A model generated the notes under the pieces. That model saw only the letters and a list, made by a program, of their open reading frames with translations. It made no database searches and was not told the origin of the DNA. From Apilactobacillus kunkeei (GTDB lineage Bacteria > Bacillota > Bacilli > Lactobacillales > Lactobacillaceae), in contig NZ_VBSE01000039.1 in NCBI RefSeq assembly GCF_005930975.1, positions 62,001 to 126,000 of the forward strand: a stretch of 64,000 nucleotides of DNA. Reading direction: 5' to 3'. The first letter of the stretch is position 1; every line of letters begins with the position of its first letter. Positions 37,907-47,535 of this stretch are shown here, one piece after another. Made by a program: the position numbers and the translations under genes.

Positions 37907-37939
37907 GGCGAAACCACTAATGGTCTCGCCTTATTTTTT
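37907..37939 (+). terminator. Hairpin terminator or attenuator between nrdH and nrdE
   Basis: GGCGAAACCA-CTAA-TGGTCTCGCC (one mismatch) followed by TTATTTTTT. It would uncouple nrdH from nrdEF unless partly read through. Confidence 0.7.
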
Positions 37940-37977
37940 CTCAAGTTTAATTTTACTAACGAAAGAGTGGTTTAAGC

Positions 37978-40143
37978 ATGTCGTTGAAAGATTTGAAGGA
38001 CGTAACATATTACGACCTAAACAATGAAATTAACATCCCTAAGGATGATAAGATTCAATTAAATAAAGATAAAGAAGCTCTTGAAGCCTTCATCAAAGAA
38101 AACGTTGAACCTAACTTAAAGAAATTTGGTTCTCTAAAAGAAAAGTTCGATTTTTTAATCGATAATGACTACCTTGAAGAAGAATTCATCAACAAATATG
38201 ACTTTTCATTTATTGAAAAAATCTACGACTACTTGGAAAGTCAAAATTTTAAGTTCAAATCTTTTATGGCTGCATATAAATTCTATGCTCAATATGCCCT
38301 AAAAACTGATGATGGTAACTACTACCTAGAACAATTCATTGATCGTGTTGCTATCAATGCACTATACTTTGCTGATGGTGATGAAGAACTTGCTATGAAC
38401 TTAGCAGATGAAATTGTTCACCAAAGATACCAACCAGCCACCCCTTCTTTCCTAAATGCCGGAAGAAAACGTCGTGGTGAATTTGTATCATGTTTCTTAA
38501 TTCAACCTACCGACGATATGAACACAATTGGTAGAACTATTAACTCAGCTCTACAACTATCACGTATTGGTGGTGGTGTTGGAATTAACCTTTCTAACCT
38601 ACGTGCTGCTGGTGATCCAATCAAACATATCGAAGGTGCTGCTTCTGGTGTTGTTCCAGTCATGAAACTTCTAGAAGACAGTTTTTCATACTCAAACCAA
38701 CTAGGACAAAGACAAGGTGCGGGTGCAGTATACTTAAATGTATTCCATCCAGATATCATTTCATTCCTTTCAGCTAAGAAGGAAAATGCAGATGAAAAGA
38801 TTCGTGTTAAGACACTTTCACTTGCCGTTACTGTTCCTGACAAATTCTATGAACTTGCACAAAATGATGATGAAATGTACCTTTTCAGTCCATACGATGT
38901 TGAAAGAATTTACGGCGTTCCATTCTCATACGTTGATATCACCAAAGAATACGACAACATGGTCGCAAACGATGAAATCAAGAAGACTAAGATTAACGCT
39001 CGTGAATTAGAAACTGAAATTAGTAAATTACAACAAGAATCAGGTTATCCTTACATCATTAACATCGATACTGTTAACAAGGAAAACCCTATTGACGGTA
39101 AAATTGTTATGAGTAACCTATGTTCAGAAATCATGCAAGTACAAGAACCATCTACTGTTGATAACAAACAACACTACGAAAAACTTGGTACAGATGTATC
39201 ATGTAACTTAGGTTCAACTAATATCGTTAACTTAATGGCTAGCCATGATTTTGGTAAGTCAGTTGACACAATGGTTCGTGCCTTAACTTTCGTTACTGAT
39301 CATTCAGACATCGATGTTGTTCCATCAATCCAACGTGGTAACGCCCTATCACACAGTATTGGACTTGGTGGAATGGGTCTTCACAGTTTCTTAGCTAAAA
39401 ACCAAATTGAATACGGTTCTGATGAAGCAATCGAATTCACTGGTGTTTACTTCATGCTATTAAACTACTGGACTTTAGTTTCATCAAACAAAATTGCTGC
39501 TGAAAGAAATGAAACTTTCCATAATTTTGACAAGAGCAAATATGCTGATGGTTCATACTTCGATAGATACACTACTGAAGACTGGGGACCAAAATCTGAC
39601 CGCGTAAAAGAACTATTCAATGGCATTTTTGTTCCAAATCAAAGTGATTGGGAAGAACTAAAACAAGCTGTTATGAAAGATGGTTTATACCACCAAAACA
39701 GAATGGCTGTTGCACCAAACGGTTCAATCTCATACATTAATGATTCAACTGCTAGTTTGCACCCTATCATCAGTCGTATTGAAGAAAGATATGAATCAAA
39801 AACTGGTAAGATTTACTACCCAGCTCCATACCTATCAAATGAAACTCTTAAGTACTACAAGTCAGCTTATGACATTGATATGAGAAGAGTTATTGATACT
39901 TATGCCGCTGCTCAAAAGCATGTTGATCAAAGCATGAGTCTTACACTATTCATGCGTTCAACAATTCCTGAAGGTCTATACGAATGGAAAGACGGTAGAA
40001 CCGATAAAATGACTACTCGTGATTTAACTATCCTACGTAACTACGCTCACGCTAAAGGCATTAAGTCACTATACTATGTCAGAACATTCACTGATGATAA
40101 CCAAGAAGTCGGTGTTAACGAATGTGAAAGTTGTTCAATCTAA
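37978..40143 (+). CDS. nrdE: Class Ib ribonucleoside-diphosphate reductase, alpha subunit
   Basis: 721 aa, full length. Substrate-site block SRIGGGVGINLSNLRAAG (about 193-210), the active-site cysteine in LGSTNIVNLMA context (SCNLGSTN), the radical-transfer tyrosines near the end, and the C-terminal redox pair ECESCSI that is reduced by NrdH. It lacks the long N-terminal ATP cone of class Ia. It reduces NDPs to dNDPs. GAGTGG precedes the ATG. nrdF follows 21 bases downstream. Confidence 0.97.
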   Translation: MSLKDLKDVTYYDLNNEINIPKDDKIQLNKDKEALEAFIKENVEPNLKKFGSLKEKFDFLIDNDYLEEEFINKYDFSFIEKIYDYLESQNFKFKSFMAAYKFYAQYALKTDDGNYYLEQFIDRVAINALYFADGDEELAMNLADEIVHQRYQPATPSFLNAGRKRRGEFVSCFLIQPTDDMNTIGRTINSALQLSRIGGGVGINLSNLRAAGDPIKHIEGAASGVVPVMKLLEDSFSYSNQLGQRQGAGAVYLNVFHPDIISFLSAKKENADEKIRVKTLSLAVTVPDKFYELAQNDDEMYLFSPYDVERIYGVPFSYVDITKEYDNMVANDEIKKTKINARELETEISKLQQESGYPYIINIDTVNKENPIDGKIVMSNLCSEIMQVQEPSTVDNKQHYEKLGTDVSCNLGSTNIVNLMASHDFGKSVDTMVRALTFVTDHSDIDVVPSIQRGNALSHSIGLGGMGLHSFLAKNQIEYGSDEAIEFTGVYFMLLNYWTLVSSNKIAAERNETFHNFDKSKYADGSYFDRYTTEDWGPKSDRVKELFNGIFVPNQSDWEELKQAVMKDGLYHQNRMAVAPNGSISYINDSTASLHPIISRIEERYESKTGKIYYPAPYLSNETLKYYKSAYDIDMRRVIDTYAAAQKHVDQSMSLTLFMRSTIPEGLYEWKDGRTDKMTTRDLTILRNYAHAKGIKSLYYVRTFTDDNQEVGVNECESCSI

Positions 40144-40164
40144 TTAGTTAGGAGAATTTATACA

Positions 40165-41139
40165 ATGGATAATTACAAAGCTATCAACTGGAATGCTGTA
40201 AGCGACCAAATTGATAAAGCGACATGGGAAAAACTAACCGAACAATTCTGGTTAGATACTAGAATCCCTTTATCTAACGATTTAGCTGATTGGAGAACGT
40301 TAGATGACGATCACAAATGGCTAGTTGGTCATGTCTTTGGTGGTCTAACTTTACTTGATACATTACAATCACAAGACGGTATGGCCGCACTTAGAAAAGA
40401 TGTTGCAACACAACACGAAACTGCTGTTTTAAACAATATTCAATTCATGGAATCTGTCCATGCTAAGAGTTACTCATCAATCTTTTCTACTTTAAACACT
40501 CCTGACGAAATCTCAGAAATTTTTGATTGGAGTGATTCGGAAGAATTCCTTCAAAACAAAGCTAAAAAGATTTACGACTTATATCATGATGATTCCAACC
40601 CATTGAAGAAAAAGATTTCAAGTGTGTTCCTAGAAACTTTCTTATTCTACTCTGGTTTCTACACCCCACTATGGTACCTAGGTCACAACAAACTACCCAA
40701 TGTTGCTGAAATTATTAAATTAATTCTTCGTGACGAATCTGTCCACGGAACTTACATTGGTTACAAGTTCCAACTTGGTTTCAACCAATTAGGTGAAAAC
40801 GAACAACAAGACCTAAAAGACTGGATGTACAACTTCTTGTATGACTTATACGAAAACGAAGAAAAGTATACTCACATTCTATATGATCAAGTTGGTTGGA
40901 CTGACGACGTATTGAAGTTCATCAGATACAATGCTAACAAAGCACTTATGAACTTAGGTCAAGATCCACTATTCCCTGATAATGCAGAAGATGTTGATCC
41001 AATCGTTATGAATGGTATATCAACATCAACAGCCAACCATGACTTTTTCTCACAAGTCGGTAATGGTTACCGTCTAGGTGAAGTTGAAGCTATGAAAGAT
41101 GACGATTACAAGATTTGGTATCCAAAAGATAATAAATAA
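40165..41139 (+). CDS. nrdF: Class Ib ribonucleotide reductase, beta subunit
   Basis: 324 aa. All expected metal ligands are visible: Asp in LLDTLQSQD, Glu and His in FMESVHAKSY, Glu in FLETFLFYSGF, and Glu/His in LRDESVHGTY. The radical Tyr is in HAKSYSSIF. It carries the dimanganese or diiron tyrosyl radical that starts catalysis in NrdE. The flavodoxin NrdI that activates the manganese form is not in this operon. AGGAGAA precedes the ATG. A terminator follows. Confidence 0.97.
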   Translation: MDNYKAINWNAVSDQIDKATWEKLTEQFWLDTRIPLSNDLADWRTLDDDHKWLVGHVFGGLTLLDTLQSQDGMAALRKDVATQHETAVLNNIQFMESVHAKSYSSIFSTLNTPDEISEIFDWSDSEEFLQNKAKKIYDLYHDDSNPLKKKISSVFLETFLFYSGFYTPLWYLGHNKLPNVAEIIKLILRDESVHGTYIGYKFQLGFNQLGENEQQDLKDWMYNFLYDLYENEEKYTHILYDQVGWTDDVLKFIRYNANKALMNLGQDPLFPDNAEDVDPIVMNGISTSTANHDFFSQVGNGYRLGEVEAMKDDDYKIWYPKDNK

Positions 41140-41143
41140 TCAC

Positions 41144-41183
41144 AAAAAGAGGATGAAGTTTTATTACTTCACCCCCTTTTTTT
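41144..41183 (+). terminator. Terminator after nrdF
   Basis: TGAAGT-TTTATT-ACTTCA with flanking purine and C/T tracts, followed by TTTTTTT. Confidence 0.85.
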
Positions 41184-41196
41184 ATTCCATCAAACC

Positions 41197-41243
41197 TAAA
41201 AAAATACCCAATACAGAATTGTTAATATCTGTATCGGGTATTT
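41197..41243 (-). terminator. Terminator after mprF
   Basis: Minus strand AATACCCGATACAGA and TCTGTATTGGGTATT (15-bp arms with one G-U pair) followed by a T-run, after the mprF stop. Confidence 0.88.
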
Positions 41244-41274
41244 CTATTTATTCAATTTAAGTTGGCTAAAAGGC

Positions 41275-43872
41275 CTATTTTTTGAATAATTTTTTCCAAA
41301 TCGATTTCTTTTCACATGGTGTGTCATCCACGTGTTCATTTACTAATACCAATAATTGAAGCATTGTGAATACTAATGAGTTCCCACGACGGTATGAGAT
41401 GTACTTAGGTGTCCATTCACTAACATATTTTTCCTTGTAAGATCTTAATCCTTGGAAACTGTAGAACGCAGTTCCATATTTATAGATTAAGTTAGAAATC
41501 TTTTCATCAATAAAACTATATCTGGATTCACCAACATTGGATAATGGAGCCATTCCAAGGTTAAAGTACTTATACCCTTCATCCTTTACATAGTTAAACA
41601 AATTGATAAAAATTCCATCCATGATTCCTGATGGTGCATCTTCACTTGACCTCATCAAATCGATTGACGTCATTTCATGGTCTCCAGTTGGCATAATGTT
41701 GGCAAAAGCAACAACCTTATTGTCCTTATCCTTCATTACAGCAATTGGTGCTTGGTTTAGGTAATAACTATCAAAATATCCTAGGGAGAAGCCCTTTTCA
41801 GGTTTACCCTTCAACCAGTTGTCAGATACTGCTCTTAATTCATCAATGAATGAAGTTGAAAACGGTGGTTGAATAATCTCAAATTTGTATTCATCACGAT
41901 CAAATTTATTCATCAAAGCTCTTTCACCACGATGCTTCTTACCAGCAATAGAGAATGTATCTAATGCCACGTGACCCTCTTCTCCTGCCTTAGTGAAACT
42001 AAATCCTTTTTCGTGAAGTAACATTGTTAGTTCTTCACCAATTTCATAGAAAACAAGTGAATAACCAATATTGTCACTATCTTCAATGAACTTATCAATC
42101 GCATTTTCAAGTTTATCAAGGTTACCGATTGGTTCTCCCATGATCATAATCTTGTTAGCACGACATTTGTACATGAAAAATAGTTGGTCTTTACCATCTT
42201 CTTGATAGAAGTAGATGCTCTTGTCACGAACGTAAGCTAAGTGACTTACTTCATTTCCACCAAATTCATTAATAACGTTAGATACTCTATCTCCATCAAA
42301 TGGTTGGTTTAACCATTCAACCTTTGAGTATGATAAGAAGCGGAAAGTTAGAACTAAGATTAGTAAAGCTAAAATCAATCCTAATAGACCCGCAAACCAT
42401 ACTTGTGGCGATGGTAATAGATATGAGTTAGTCCAGTGGAACACAGCAAACTTAAAGTTTGTAAGTAATCCAATGATTAGGTATACGATAAACGCACTGA
42501 CGAATATTAGTAAATCAATTAGTGCATGTCCCCATGAATATGTGAATTTTTGTCTGTACAATACCTTGTAACTTAACCATAAGCAACAAAGTAAAATTAC
42601 AGACATAACTACCATATTGGTTGGAAAGTCTTCCTTCCAAAGTGTGTTCCATAAGGCAATTACTAATATAACGGCAGTTGGCCAAAACGCCTTCTTCACC
42701 TTGGAACCAAATCCACGCGCAAAACCAATTAGTAGAAATGCAACGATAACAGTACTTAGTTGATCTAAGAAATAGAATGAATATGGTTCTAGTGAAATAT
42801 AGAATCTATTAACTAATACTAAGTTAGGAATAACTGCTAGTAATAGCATCATGATTCCTGAAAAGTACATGAAAATAGTAATAAACATATGGGCTAATCT
42901 TTGTAAAATTAACTTTGGAATCCCGTCTAAAAAGTTGTTGAAACGTTGGAATACATCAATTACTAAGAAGATAATTCCCAATAATACTGGGAAAATGTAG
43001 TAAAAAGCACGGTATAAAATTAACCAAACCGCTGCATCACTTGGTTTAACACCAATGAACATTAATCCAACAAGCATTGTTCCTTCAAAACTTCCAAGTC
43101 CCCCGGGAACTAATGAAGCAACCCCTACCACGTTTGCGACAACGAATACTGGGAATACAGCAAGTAGGTTAATTGGTTGGTGCATGAATGCACCAATCGC
43201 CATAAATAACCCAGCACAACCTAACCATTCTAAGCATGATCCAACAATCAATTGGATTTCTAGTTTAGCGGTTAAATCTTTAAAATAATCAGAATCATTT
43301 AATCTTGTGATGATAAACAAAATTGGGAAGTATAGTCCACCAAGAACTAGTACAATCCACCACCACCAGTCATGGCTGTTTGTTCCGAATCCGAAACTAA
43401 ACATCATAATAATAGCTACCCAACAATAAGTGGATAGTCCAGCTAATAAGAAAATAACGATTTTAGATATTGCATATAATATTTGTTTTTTTGTTGCATT
43501 TTCGCTGTAAAAACTAGAACGCATGCTTGCACCTAATACACCACCAAAACCTGCGATGTTAGTCAATGTATTGGTAATCCACCCCGTCTTTACAATATAT
43601 GACTTTTTAAACTTACCTGGTAGAAAATCAACGATAGTAAAATCATATATCAGCATCGGTGAAACTGCGATAAATCCCAAAATTATCATGATAACAATCG
43701 ACATTGGTGATAATCTTGAAAAACTTTCAGCCATTTGTCTTCCACTAATTTCTTTTGAAACAGAAAAAATAACGTGTACAACAACAGCTAAAACGAATAC
43801 CACAAATAGGACTTTTACTAAAGTCATATGTCGGTTGATCCAATCTCCACATTTCTTAAATAAAGCTTTCAA
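41275..43872 (-). CDS. mprF: Bifunctional lysylphosphatidylglycerol flippase/synthetase MprF
   Basis: 865 aa. About 14 transmembrane helices in the first 520 residues form the flippase (SLVPGGLGSFEGTMLVG near 250). The cytoplasmic GNAT-fold aminoacyl-PG synthase (about 540-850) ends in DLMRSSEDAPSGIMDGIF and YFNLGMAPLSNVGE. It adds Lys (or another amino acid) to phosphatidylglycerol and flips it, lowering membrane negative charge and cationic peptide sensitivity. The start is a TTG with GGAGG 8 bases upstream. Monocistronic between two terminators. Confidence 0.95.
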   Translation of the reverse strand: MKALFKKCGDWINRHMTLVKVLFVVFVLAVVVHVIFSVSKEISGRQMAESFSRLSPMSIVIMIILGFIAVSPMLIYDFTIVDFLPGKFKKSYIVKTGWITNTLTNIAGFGGVLGASMRSSFYSENATKKQILYAISKIVIFLLAGLSTYCWVAIIMMFSFGFGTNSHDWWWWIVLVLGGLYFPILFIITRLNDSDYFKDLTAKLEIQLIVGSCLEWLGCAGLFMAIGAFMHQPINLLAVFPVFVVANVVGVASLVPGGLGSFEGTMLVGLMFIGVKPSDAAVWLILYRAFYYIFPVLLGIIFLVIDVFQRFNNFLDGIPKLILQRLAHMFITIFMYFSGIMMLLLAVIPNLVLVNRFYISLEPYSFYFLDQLSTVIVAFLLIGFARGFGSKVKKAFWPTAVILVIALWNTLWKEDFPTNMVVMSVILLCCLWLSYKVLYRQKFTYSWGHALIDLLIFVSAFIVYLIIGLLTNFKFAVFHWTNSYLLPSPQVWFAGLLGLILALLILVLTFRFLSYSKVEWLNQPFDGDRVSNVINEFGGNEVSHLAYVRDKSIYFYQEDGKDQLFFMYKCRANKIMIMGEPIGNLDKLENAIDKFIEDSDNIGYSLVFYEIGEELTMLLHEKGFSFTKAGEEGHVALDTFSIAGKKHRGERALMNKFDRDEYKFEIIQPPFSTSFIDELRAVSDNWLKGKPEKGFSLGYFDSYYLNQAPIAVMKDKDNKVVAFANIMPTGDHEMTSIDLMRSSEDAPSGIMDGIFINLFNYVKDEGYKYFNLGMAPLSNVGESRYSFIDEKISNLIYKYGTAFYSFQGLRSYKEKYVSEWTPKYISYRRGNSLVFTMLQLLVLVNEHVDDTPCEKKSIWKKLFKK

Positions 43873-43954
43873 TTATGTTTCCTCCATAAATCTTATTACT
43901 ACTATTATCTCAATTAATAATTGTCGGCACAAGGCTTTATATCAAAATATGTAC

Positions 43955-43990
43955 AAAAAAAGAACGTGTGATAAATCACACGTTCTTTTA
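43955..43990 (-). terminator. Terminator after rplL
   Basis: Minus strand AGAACGTGTGA-TTTA-TCACACGTTCT (11-bp perfect arms) followed by a T-run. Confidence 0.93.
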
Positions 43991-43998
43991 AAGTGAAA

Positions 43999-44361
43999 TT
44001 ACTTAAGAGTAACTTCTGCACCAACTTCTTCAAGTTTTGCCTTGATGTCGTTAGCTTCGTCTTCTTTAGCATCTTCTTTAATTACTGAAGGAGCACCATC
44101 AACTAAGTCCTTTGAGTCCTTTAGACCAAGACCAGTGATTTCACGTACAACCTTGATTGCTTTAACCTTTTGGCTACCAGCAGAAGTTAGTTCTACAGTG
44201 AATGAGTCCTTAGCAGCACCATCAGCGCCACCAGCAGCAGGAGCAACAGCAGCTGCTGCAGTTACGTCGAATTCTTCTTCAATTGCCTTAACTAAGTCGT
44301 TTAGGTCAGAGATTGAAGCTTCTTTAATTTGTTCAATAATGTTATCTTTATCAAAAGCCAT
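43999..44361 (-). CDS. rplL: 50S ribosomal protein L7/L12
   Basis: 120 aa from the ATG at 44361. N-terminal dimerisation helices ([20 protein letters not shown]), the Ala/Gly hinge (about 38-52) and the C-terminal factor-binding domain ([20 protein letters not shown]). It recruits elongation factors to the ribosome stalk. The frame opens five codons earlier in the GGAGG ribosome binding site (TTG); the ATG is 8 bases downstream of it. Cotranscribed with rplJ and followed by a strong terminator. Confidence 0.97.
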   Translation of the reverse strand: MAFDKDNIIEQIKEASISDLNDLVKAIEEEFDVTAAAAVAPAAGGADGAAKDSFTVELTSAGSQKVKAIKVVREITGLGLKDSKDLVDGAPSVIKEDAKEDEANDIKAKLEEVGAEVTLK

Positions 44362-44406
44362 TTTAATTTCCTCCAATTTGGATAGTTATAATTTTATATT
44401 ATGAGC

Positions 44407-44913
44407 TTAGGCTGCGTCGCCATCGCCCTTTTCTGCAACTGCTTTAACAGCAATAGCAAACTTGCGAACAGGTGATTGTAACATGCTTGCAAGGATTGAG
44501 ATTGATTCGTCGCGACTTGGTAATGAAGCGAATTCGTCAATTTCTTGTAGAGTAGCAATCTTGTTTTCAAGAATACCACCCTTGATTTCAACAGCTTCAG
44601 TGTTATCAGCAAAATGCTTTAATACCTTAGCTGGAGCGATAGGATCTTCATCAGAGAATGCTACAGCAGTAGGACCCTTGAATAAGTCACCTAATTCTTC
44701 GTAACCTGCTTCCTTAGATGCACGTACAGCAATGTTATTCTTGATAACACTGAATGAAACACCTGCATCACGTAATTGCTTACGTAGGTCAGTTACTTCA
44801 GCAACGTTTAAACCACGGTAGTTAACAACAATAGCAGTAGTAGCATTGTTGAACTGTTCTGTAACAGCTTCTACACGTTTAGCTTTAGCGTCAATTACTT
44901 CTTTCTTTGGCAT
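44407..44913 (-). CDS. rplJ: 50S ribosomal protein L10
   Basis: 168 aa from the ATG at 44913. Conserved [20 protein letters not shown] (about 30-49) and [14 protein letters not shown]10 anchors the L7/L12 stalk and, bound to L12, represses its own operon through the L10 leader RNA that lies directly upstream. The five extra codons of the frame are the GGGAGGTG ribosome binding site. The C-terminus is Lys/Gly/Asp-rich. Confidence 0.97.
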   Translation of the reverse strand: MPKKEVIDAKAKRVEAVTEQFNNATTAIVVNYRGLNVAEVTDLRKQLRDAGVSFSVIKNNIAVRASKEAGYEELGDLFKGPTAVAFSDEDPIAPAKVLKHFADNTEAVEIKGGILENKIATLQEIDEFASLPSRDESISILASMLQSPVRKFAIAVKAVAEKGDGDAA

Positions 44914-44946
44914 TGTTTCACCTCCCAATATTTTTTGGGATTTAAT

Positions 44947-44977
44947 AAAAAATCCCTATGCCACCTAGACATAGAGA
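44947..44977 (-). terminator. Attenuator terminator at the end of the L10 leader
   Basis: Minus strand TCTCTATG ... CATAGGGA followed by TTTTTTATT, upstream of the rplJ ribosome binding site. It is the likely decision point of the leader, or the rplK-rplA terminator with read-through. Confidence 0.72.
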
Positions 44978-45045
44978 AACCGTTTTAAGTGTCCTCGTTG
45001 GGATATTAAGGTACAAGTACCACCCAAGTCTTAGGTAGATATCAA
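44947..45045 (-). ncRNA. Ribosomal protein L10 leader RNA
   Basis: The minus-strand leader of rplJ contains CTACCTAAGACTTGGGTGG, GTACTTGTACC, TTAATATCCC and AACGAGGACAC, the conserved order and kink-turn-like core of the Firmicutes L10 leader. The known role is binding of the L10-L12 complex to reduce rplJ-rplL expression. Boundaries are approximate. Confidence 0.85.
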
Positions 45046-45125
45046 TTTTATAACAAATAGTAGTTTACTATATATATAAACTTTGGTCAATAGGGATTTT
45101 CAAATTCCAAATTAATTACTTAACT

Positions 45126-45818
45126 TTAGAATGATTCTAGATCAACCTTTACACCAGGTCCAAAGGTTGTTGAAACTGATAGGTTACTGATGTAAGTACC
45201 ACGAACTGAAGCTGGACGGTTCTTAACAATCAAGTCTTCAATAGCCTTGAAGTTACCAACTAGCTTGTCAGCATCAAATGATGACTTACCGATGATAACG
45301 GCAACGTTTCCGTCACGGTCAGTACGGTAAGTAACCTTACCTGATTTAGAATCAGATACGGCCTTCTTAACATCCATAGTAACTGTACCAGTCTTAGGGT
45401 TTGGCATTAAGTTCTTTGGTCCAAGAACACGACCTAGACGACCAACTTGAGCCATCATGTCTGGTGTTGCGATAGCAACATCAAAGTCTAACCAACCATT
45501 TTGGATTTTTTCAGCTAGGTCTGCTTCACCAACAAAGTCAGCGCCGGCTTCTTCAGCTTCCTTAGCCTTGTCACCCTTAGCAAATACAACAACTTTTTGG
45601 TCTTTACCTGTACCGTTTGGTAAGACAACAGCACCACGTAATTGTTGATCAGCTTGTTTAGTGTCAACATTTAAGTTAAATACAACTTCAACAGTTGAAT
45701 CGAACTTAGCAAAATCAATTTTCTTTACAAGATCAACAGCTTCTTCAACTGAGTAAGCCTTGTTACGGTCTACTTGTTTTAAAGCATCTTGATACTTTTT
45801 ACCTCTTTTTTGAGCCAT
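45126..45818 (-). CDS. rplA: 50S ribosomal protein L1
   Basis: 230 aa from the ATG at 45818. Typical [14 protein letters not shown] start, central [20 protein letters not shown] (about 125-144) and the C-terminal [18 protein letters not shown]. It binds 23S rRNA at the E-site stalk and often represses the L11-L1 mRNA. The frame extends 16 codons upstream, but AAGGAGG nine bases before this ATG sets the start. An 11-bp perfect hairpin lies just upstream, between rplK and rplA. Confidence 0.97.
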   Translation of the reverse strand: MAQKRGKKYQDALKQVDRNKAYSVEEAVDLVKKIDFAKFDSTVEVVFNLNVDTKQADQQLRGAVVLPNGTGKDQKVVVFAKGDKAKEAEEAGADFVGEADLAEKIQNGWLDFDVAIATPDMMAQVGRLGRVLGPKNLMPNPKTGTVTMDVKKAVSDSKSGKVTYRTDRDGNVAVIIGKSSFDADKLVGNFKAIEDLIVKNRPASVRGTYISNLSVSTTFGPGVKVDLESF

Positions 45819-45865
45819 CTGTGTTTTCCTCCTTGCAATTGTGGTTGTAACGGATAAACCTCCCA

Positions 45866-45892
45866 CATAACACCTAAATAATAGGTGTTATG
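45866..45892 (-). promoter_or_regulatory. Perfect hairpin in the rplK-rplA intergenic RNA
   Basis: CATAACACCTA and TAGGTGTTATG, an 11-bp perfect stem with a 5-base loop and no T-run after it. It may be a transcript-stabilising or L1-responsive element; the function is not shown. Confidence 0.5.
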
Positions 45893-45920
45893 GTACTACA
45901 GTATAGAAACGAATGTTGAA

Positions 45921-46346
45921 TTAGCCTTCAACAGTGAATCCCATACTACGTGCAGTACCTTCGATCATACGCATTGCGGCTTCAACATCAGCTGCGTTTA
46001 GATCTTTCATCTTAGTTTCGGCGATTTCCTTAACTTGGTCCTTAGTTACACTAGCAACCTTGTTAGTGTTTGGTTCACCGGAACCATGTTCAACACCAGC
46101 AGCCTTCTTCAATAGAATTGAAGCAGGTGGTGTCTTAGTAATGAAATCGAATGAACGATCTTCATATACAGAAATCACAACTGGAATCAAGTATCCTGCT
46201 TGATCAGCAGTACGAGCGTTGAATTCCTTAGTGAATCCCATAATGTTAATACCAGCTTGACCCAATGCAGGTCCAACTGGAGGAGCAGGTGTTGCTTTAC
46301 CCGCAGGAATTTGCAATTTAACTACGTTAGCTACTTTTTTAGCCAC
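45921..46346 (-). CDS. rplK: 50S ribosomal protein L11
   Basis: 141 aa from a GTG start at 46346. [20 protein letters not shown] at about 8-27 and [13 protein letters not shown] are invariant L11 blocks. It organises the GTPase-associated centre and is the target region for thiopeptides and RelA signalling. AAGGAGG lies 8 bases before the GTG. A 20-codon longer frame is noncoding leader. First of the L11-L1 pair, 66 bases after nusG's end. Confidence 0.96.
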   Translation of the reverse strand: MAKKVANVVKLQIPAGKATPAPPVGPALGQAGINIMGFTKEFNARTADQAGYLIPVVISVYEDRSFDFITKTPPASILLKKAAGVEHGSGEPNTNKVASVTKDQVKEIAETKMKDLNAADVEAAMRMIEGTARSMGFTVEG

Positions 46347-46472
46347 GAGACATACCTCCTTAAGTCCGTGTGTGGTAAAAATTGGAGATGAGATTTCTCC
46401 TCCCACTTAAGTATGCGTGAACATACAACAAATAATATATCACGTTTAAATATTTTTAACAACCCAAATTTT

Positions 46473-47018
46473 TTATCTGATTGGTTGTACTTGGTTAAAG
46501 TTAAGTTCAGCAGTAGTTGCACGACCGAACATATCAATATTAACCTTCAATTTACCTTTTTCATCATCTTTTTCGATAACCTTACCTGAAAGATCAGCAA
46601 AGGCACCGTCAATAATAGTGATTGTGTCTCCCACTTCAGCATCTAATTCTTGCTTTTCTTGAGAAACGCCAAGACGACTTAGAACTAGTTCTACTTCATC
46701 TGGTAGCAATGGAGTTGGTTTACTTCCTTGACCATGTGAACCGATAAAACCAGTAACACCTGGAGTATTTCTGACAATGTACCATGCTTCGTCAGTCATA
46801 ACCATTTCTACAAGCACATAACCAGGGAAAGTTTTTTCCATCTTAGCCTTGTCTACACCGTCTTTAACTTCGTGTTCTTCAGTTTCTGGAACAACTACTC
46901 TAAAGATAAAGTTTGACATACCCATTGATTCTTTACGTGAATCAAGGTTCGCCTTAACTTTGTTTTCGTATCCTGAGTAAGTATGAATAACATACCATTG
47001 CTTTTCTGCTGATTCCAT
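46473..47018 (-). CDS. nusG: Transcription termination/antitermination factor NusG
   Basis: 181 aa. NGN domain (WYVIHTYSGYENKVKANL at about 8-25, then FPGYVLVEM) and C-terminal KOW domain (VGDTITIIDGAFADLSGKV near 127-145). It binds RNA polymerase, affecting pausing and, in Firmicutes, intrinsic termination. AAAGGGAGC precedes the ATG. A terminator hairpin sits between secE and nusG, so it may be expressed partly by read-through or from its own promoter. Confidence 0.96.
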   Translation of the reverse strand: MESAEKQWYVIHTYSGYENKVKANLDSRKESMGMSNFIFRVVVPETEEHEVKDGVDKAKMEKTFPGYVLVEMVMTDEAWYIVRNTPGVTGFIGSHGQGSKPTPLLPDEVELVLSRLGVSQEKQELDAEVGDTITIIDGAFADLSGKVIEKDDEKGKLKVNIDMFGRATTAELNFNQVQPIR

Positions 47019-47053
47019 TAAAATTAGCTCCCTTTATGATTTTTTTGCAAAAT

Positions 47054-47079
47054 AAAAAAACTCCGCACTCACGAAGTTT
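47054..47079 (-). terminator. Terminator/attenuator in the nusG leader
   Basis: Minus strand AACTTCG-TGAGTG-CGGAGTT (one G-U pair) followed by TTTTTTTA, 35 bases upstream of the nusG ATG. A TATAAT lies just upstream at 47090-47095. Confidence 0.78.
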
Positions 47080-47129
47080 CAAACTACCTATTATAATATC
47101 ACTATTTACTATAATTTAAAACAGTAAAA

Positions 47130-47303
47130 TTATAGGTATAGTAATCCTGATTGAATTGCCCAGTCAACAATTGCAAAGAAGATTGCAAAAATAATTGACA
47201 TTGATACTACGATGGTAGTGTCAATTCTAGTTTGATGACCATTAGGCCAAACAACTAATTTCATTTCAGTACCAACACTTTTAAAGAACTTAAATAATTT
47301 CAT
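47130..47303 (-). CDS. secE: Preprotein translocase subunit SecE
   Basis: 57 aa: cytoplasmic amphipathic N-terminus (MKLFKFFKSVGTEMKLVVWP, with the conserved VxWP) then one transmembrane helix at about 31-50. It is the essential clamp of SecYEG, partner of SecA in this window. GGAGG is 6 bases before the ATG. It lies between rpmG and nusG, as expected. Confidence 0.96.
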   Translation of the reverse strand: MKLFKFFKSVGTEMKLVVWPNGHQTRIDTTIVVSMSIIFAIFFAIVDWAIQSGLLYL

Positions 47304-47315
47304 AGTCTTCCTCCA

Positions 47316-47465
47316 CTAACGTGTTTCTTTATGCATCGTAGCTTTGCCACAATGTTTACAATATTTTTTTACTTCTAATCGATCTTCATGGTTATTACCC
47401 ACTGAGGTTGTGTAATTACGAGAGCCACATACCTCACATTGTAAAGCAACTTTATTCTGTGACAT
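47316..47465 (-). CDS. rpmG: 50S ribosomal protein L33, zinc-binding type
   Basis: 49 aa from the ATG at 47465: [18 protein letters not shown], later [15 protein letters not shown]. The two CxxC pairs make it the zinc (C+) paralogue. GGGGGA is 8 bases upstream. The 26-codon longer frame has no family similarity. It is 12 bases upstream of secE, the rpmGB-secE-nusG order of Bacillus. Zinc-independent paralogues, if any, lie elsewhere. Confidence 0.95.
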   Translation of the reverse strand: MSQNKVALQCEVCGSRNYTTSVGNNHEDRLEVKKYCKHCGKATMHKETR

Positions 47466-47535
47466 CGTACACATCCCCCTTTTGAATAAATTCATAATAG
47501 CATTTATATTTTTGATAGTCAATTTATGATGATGA

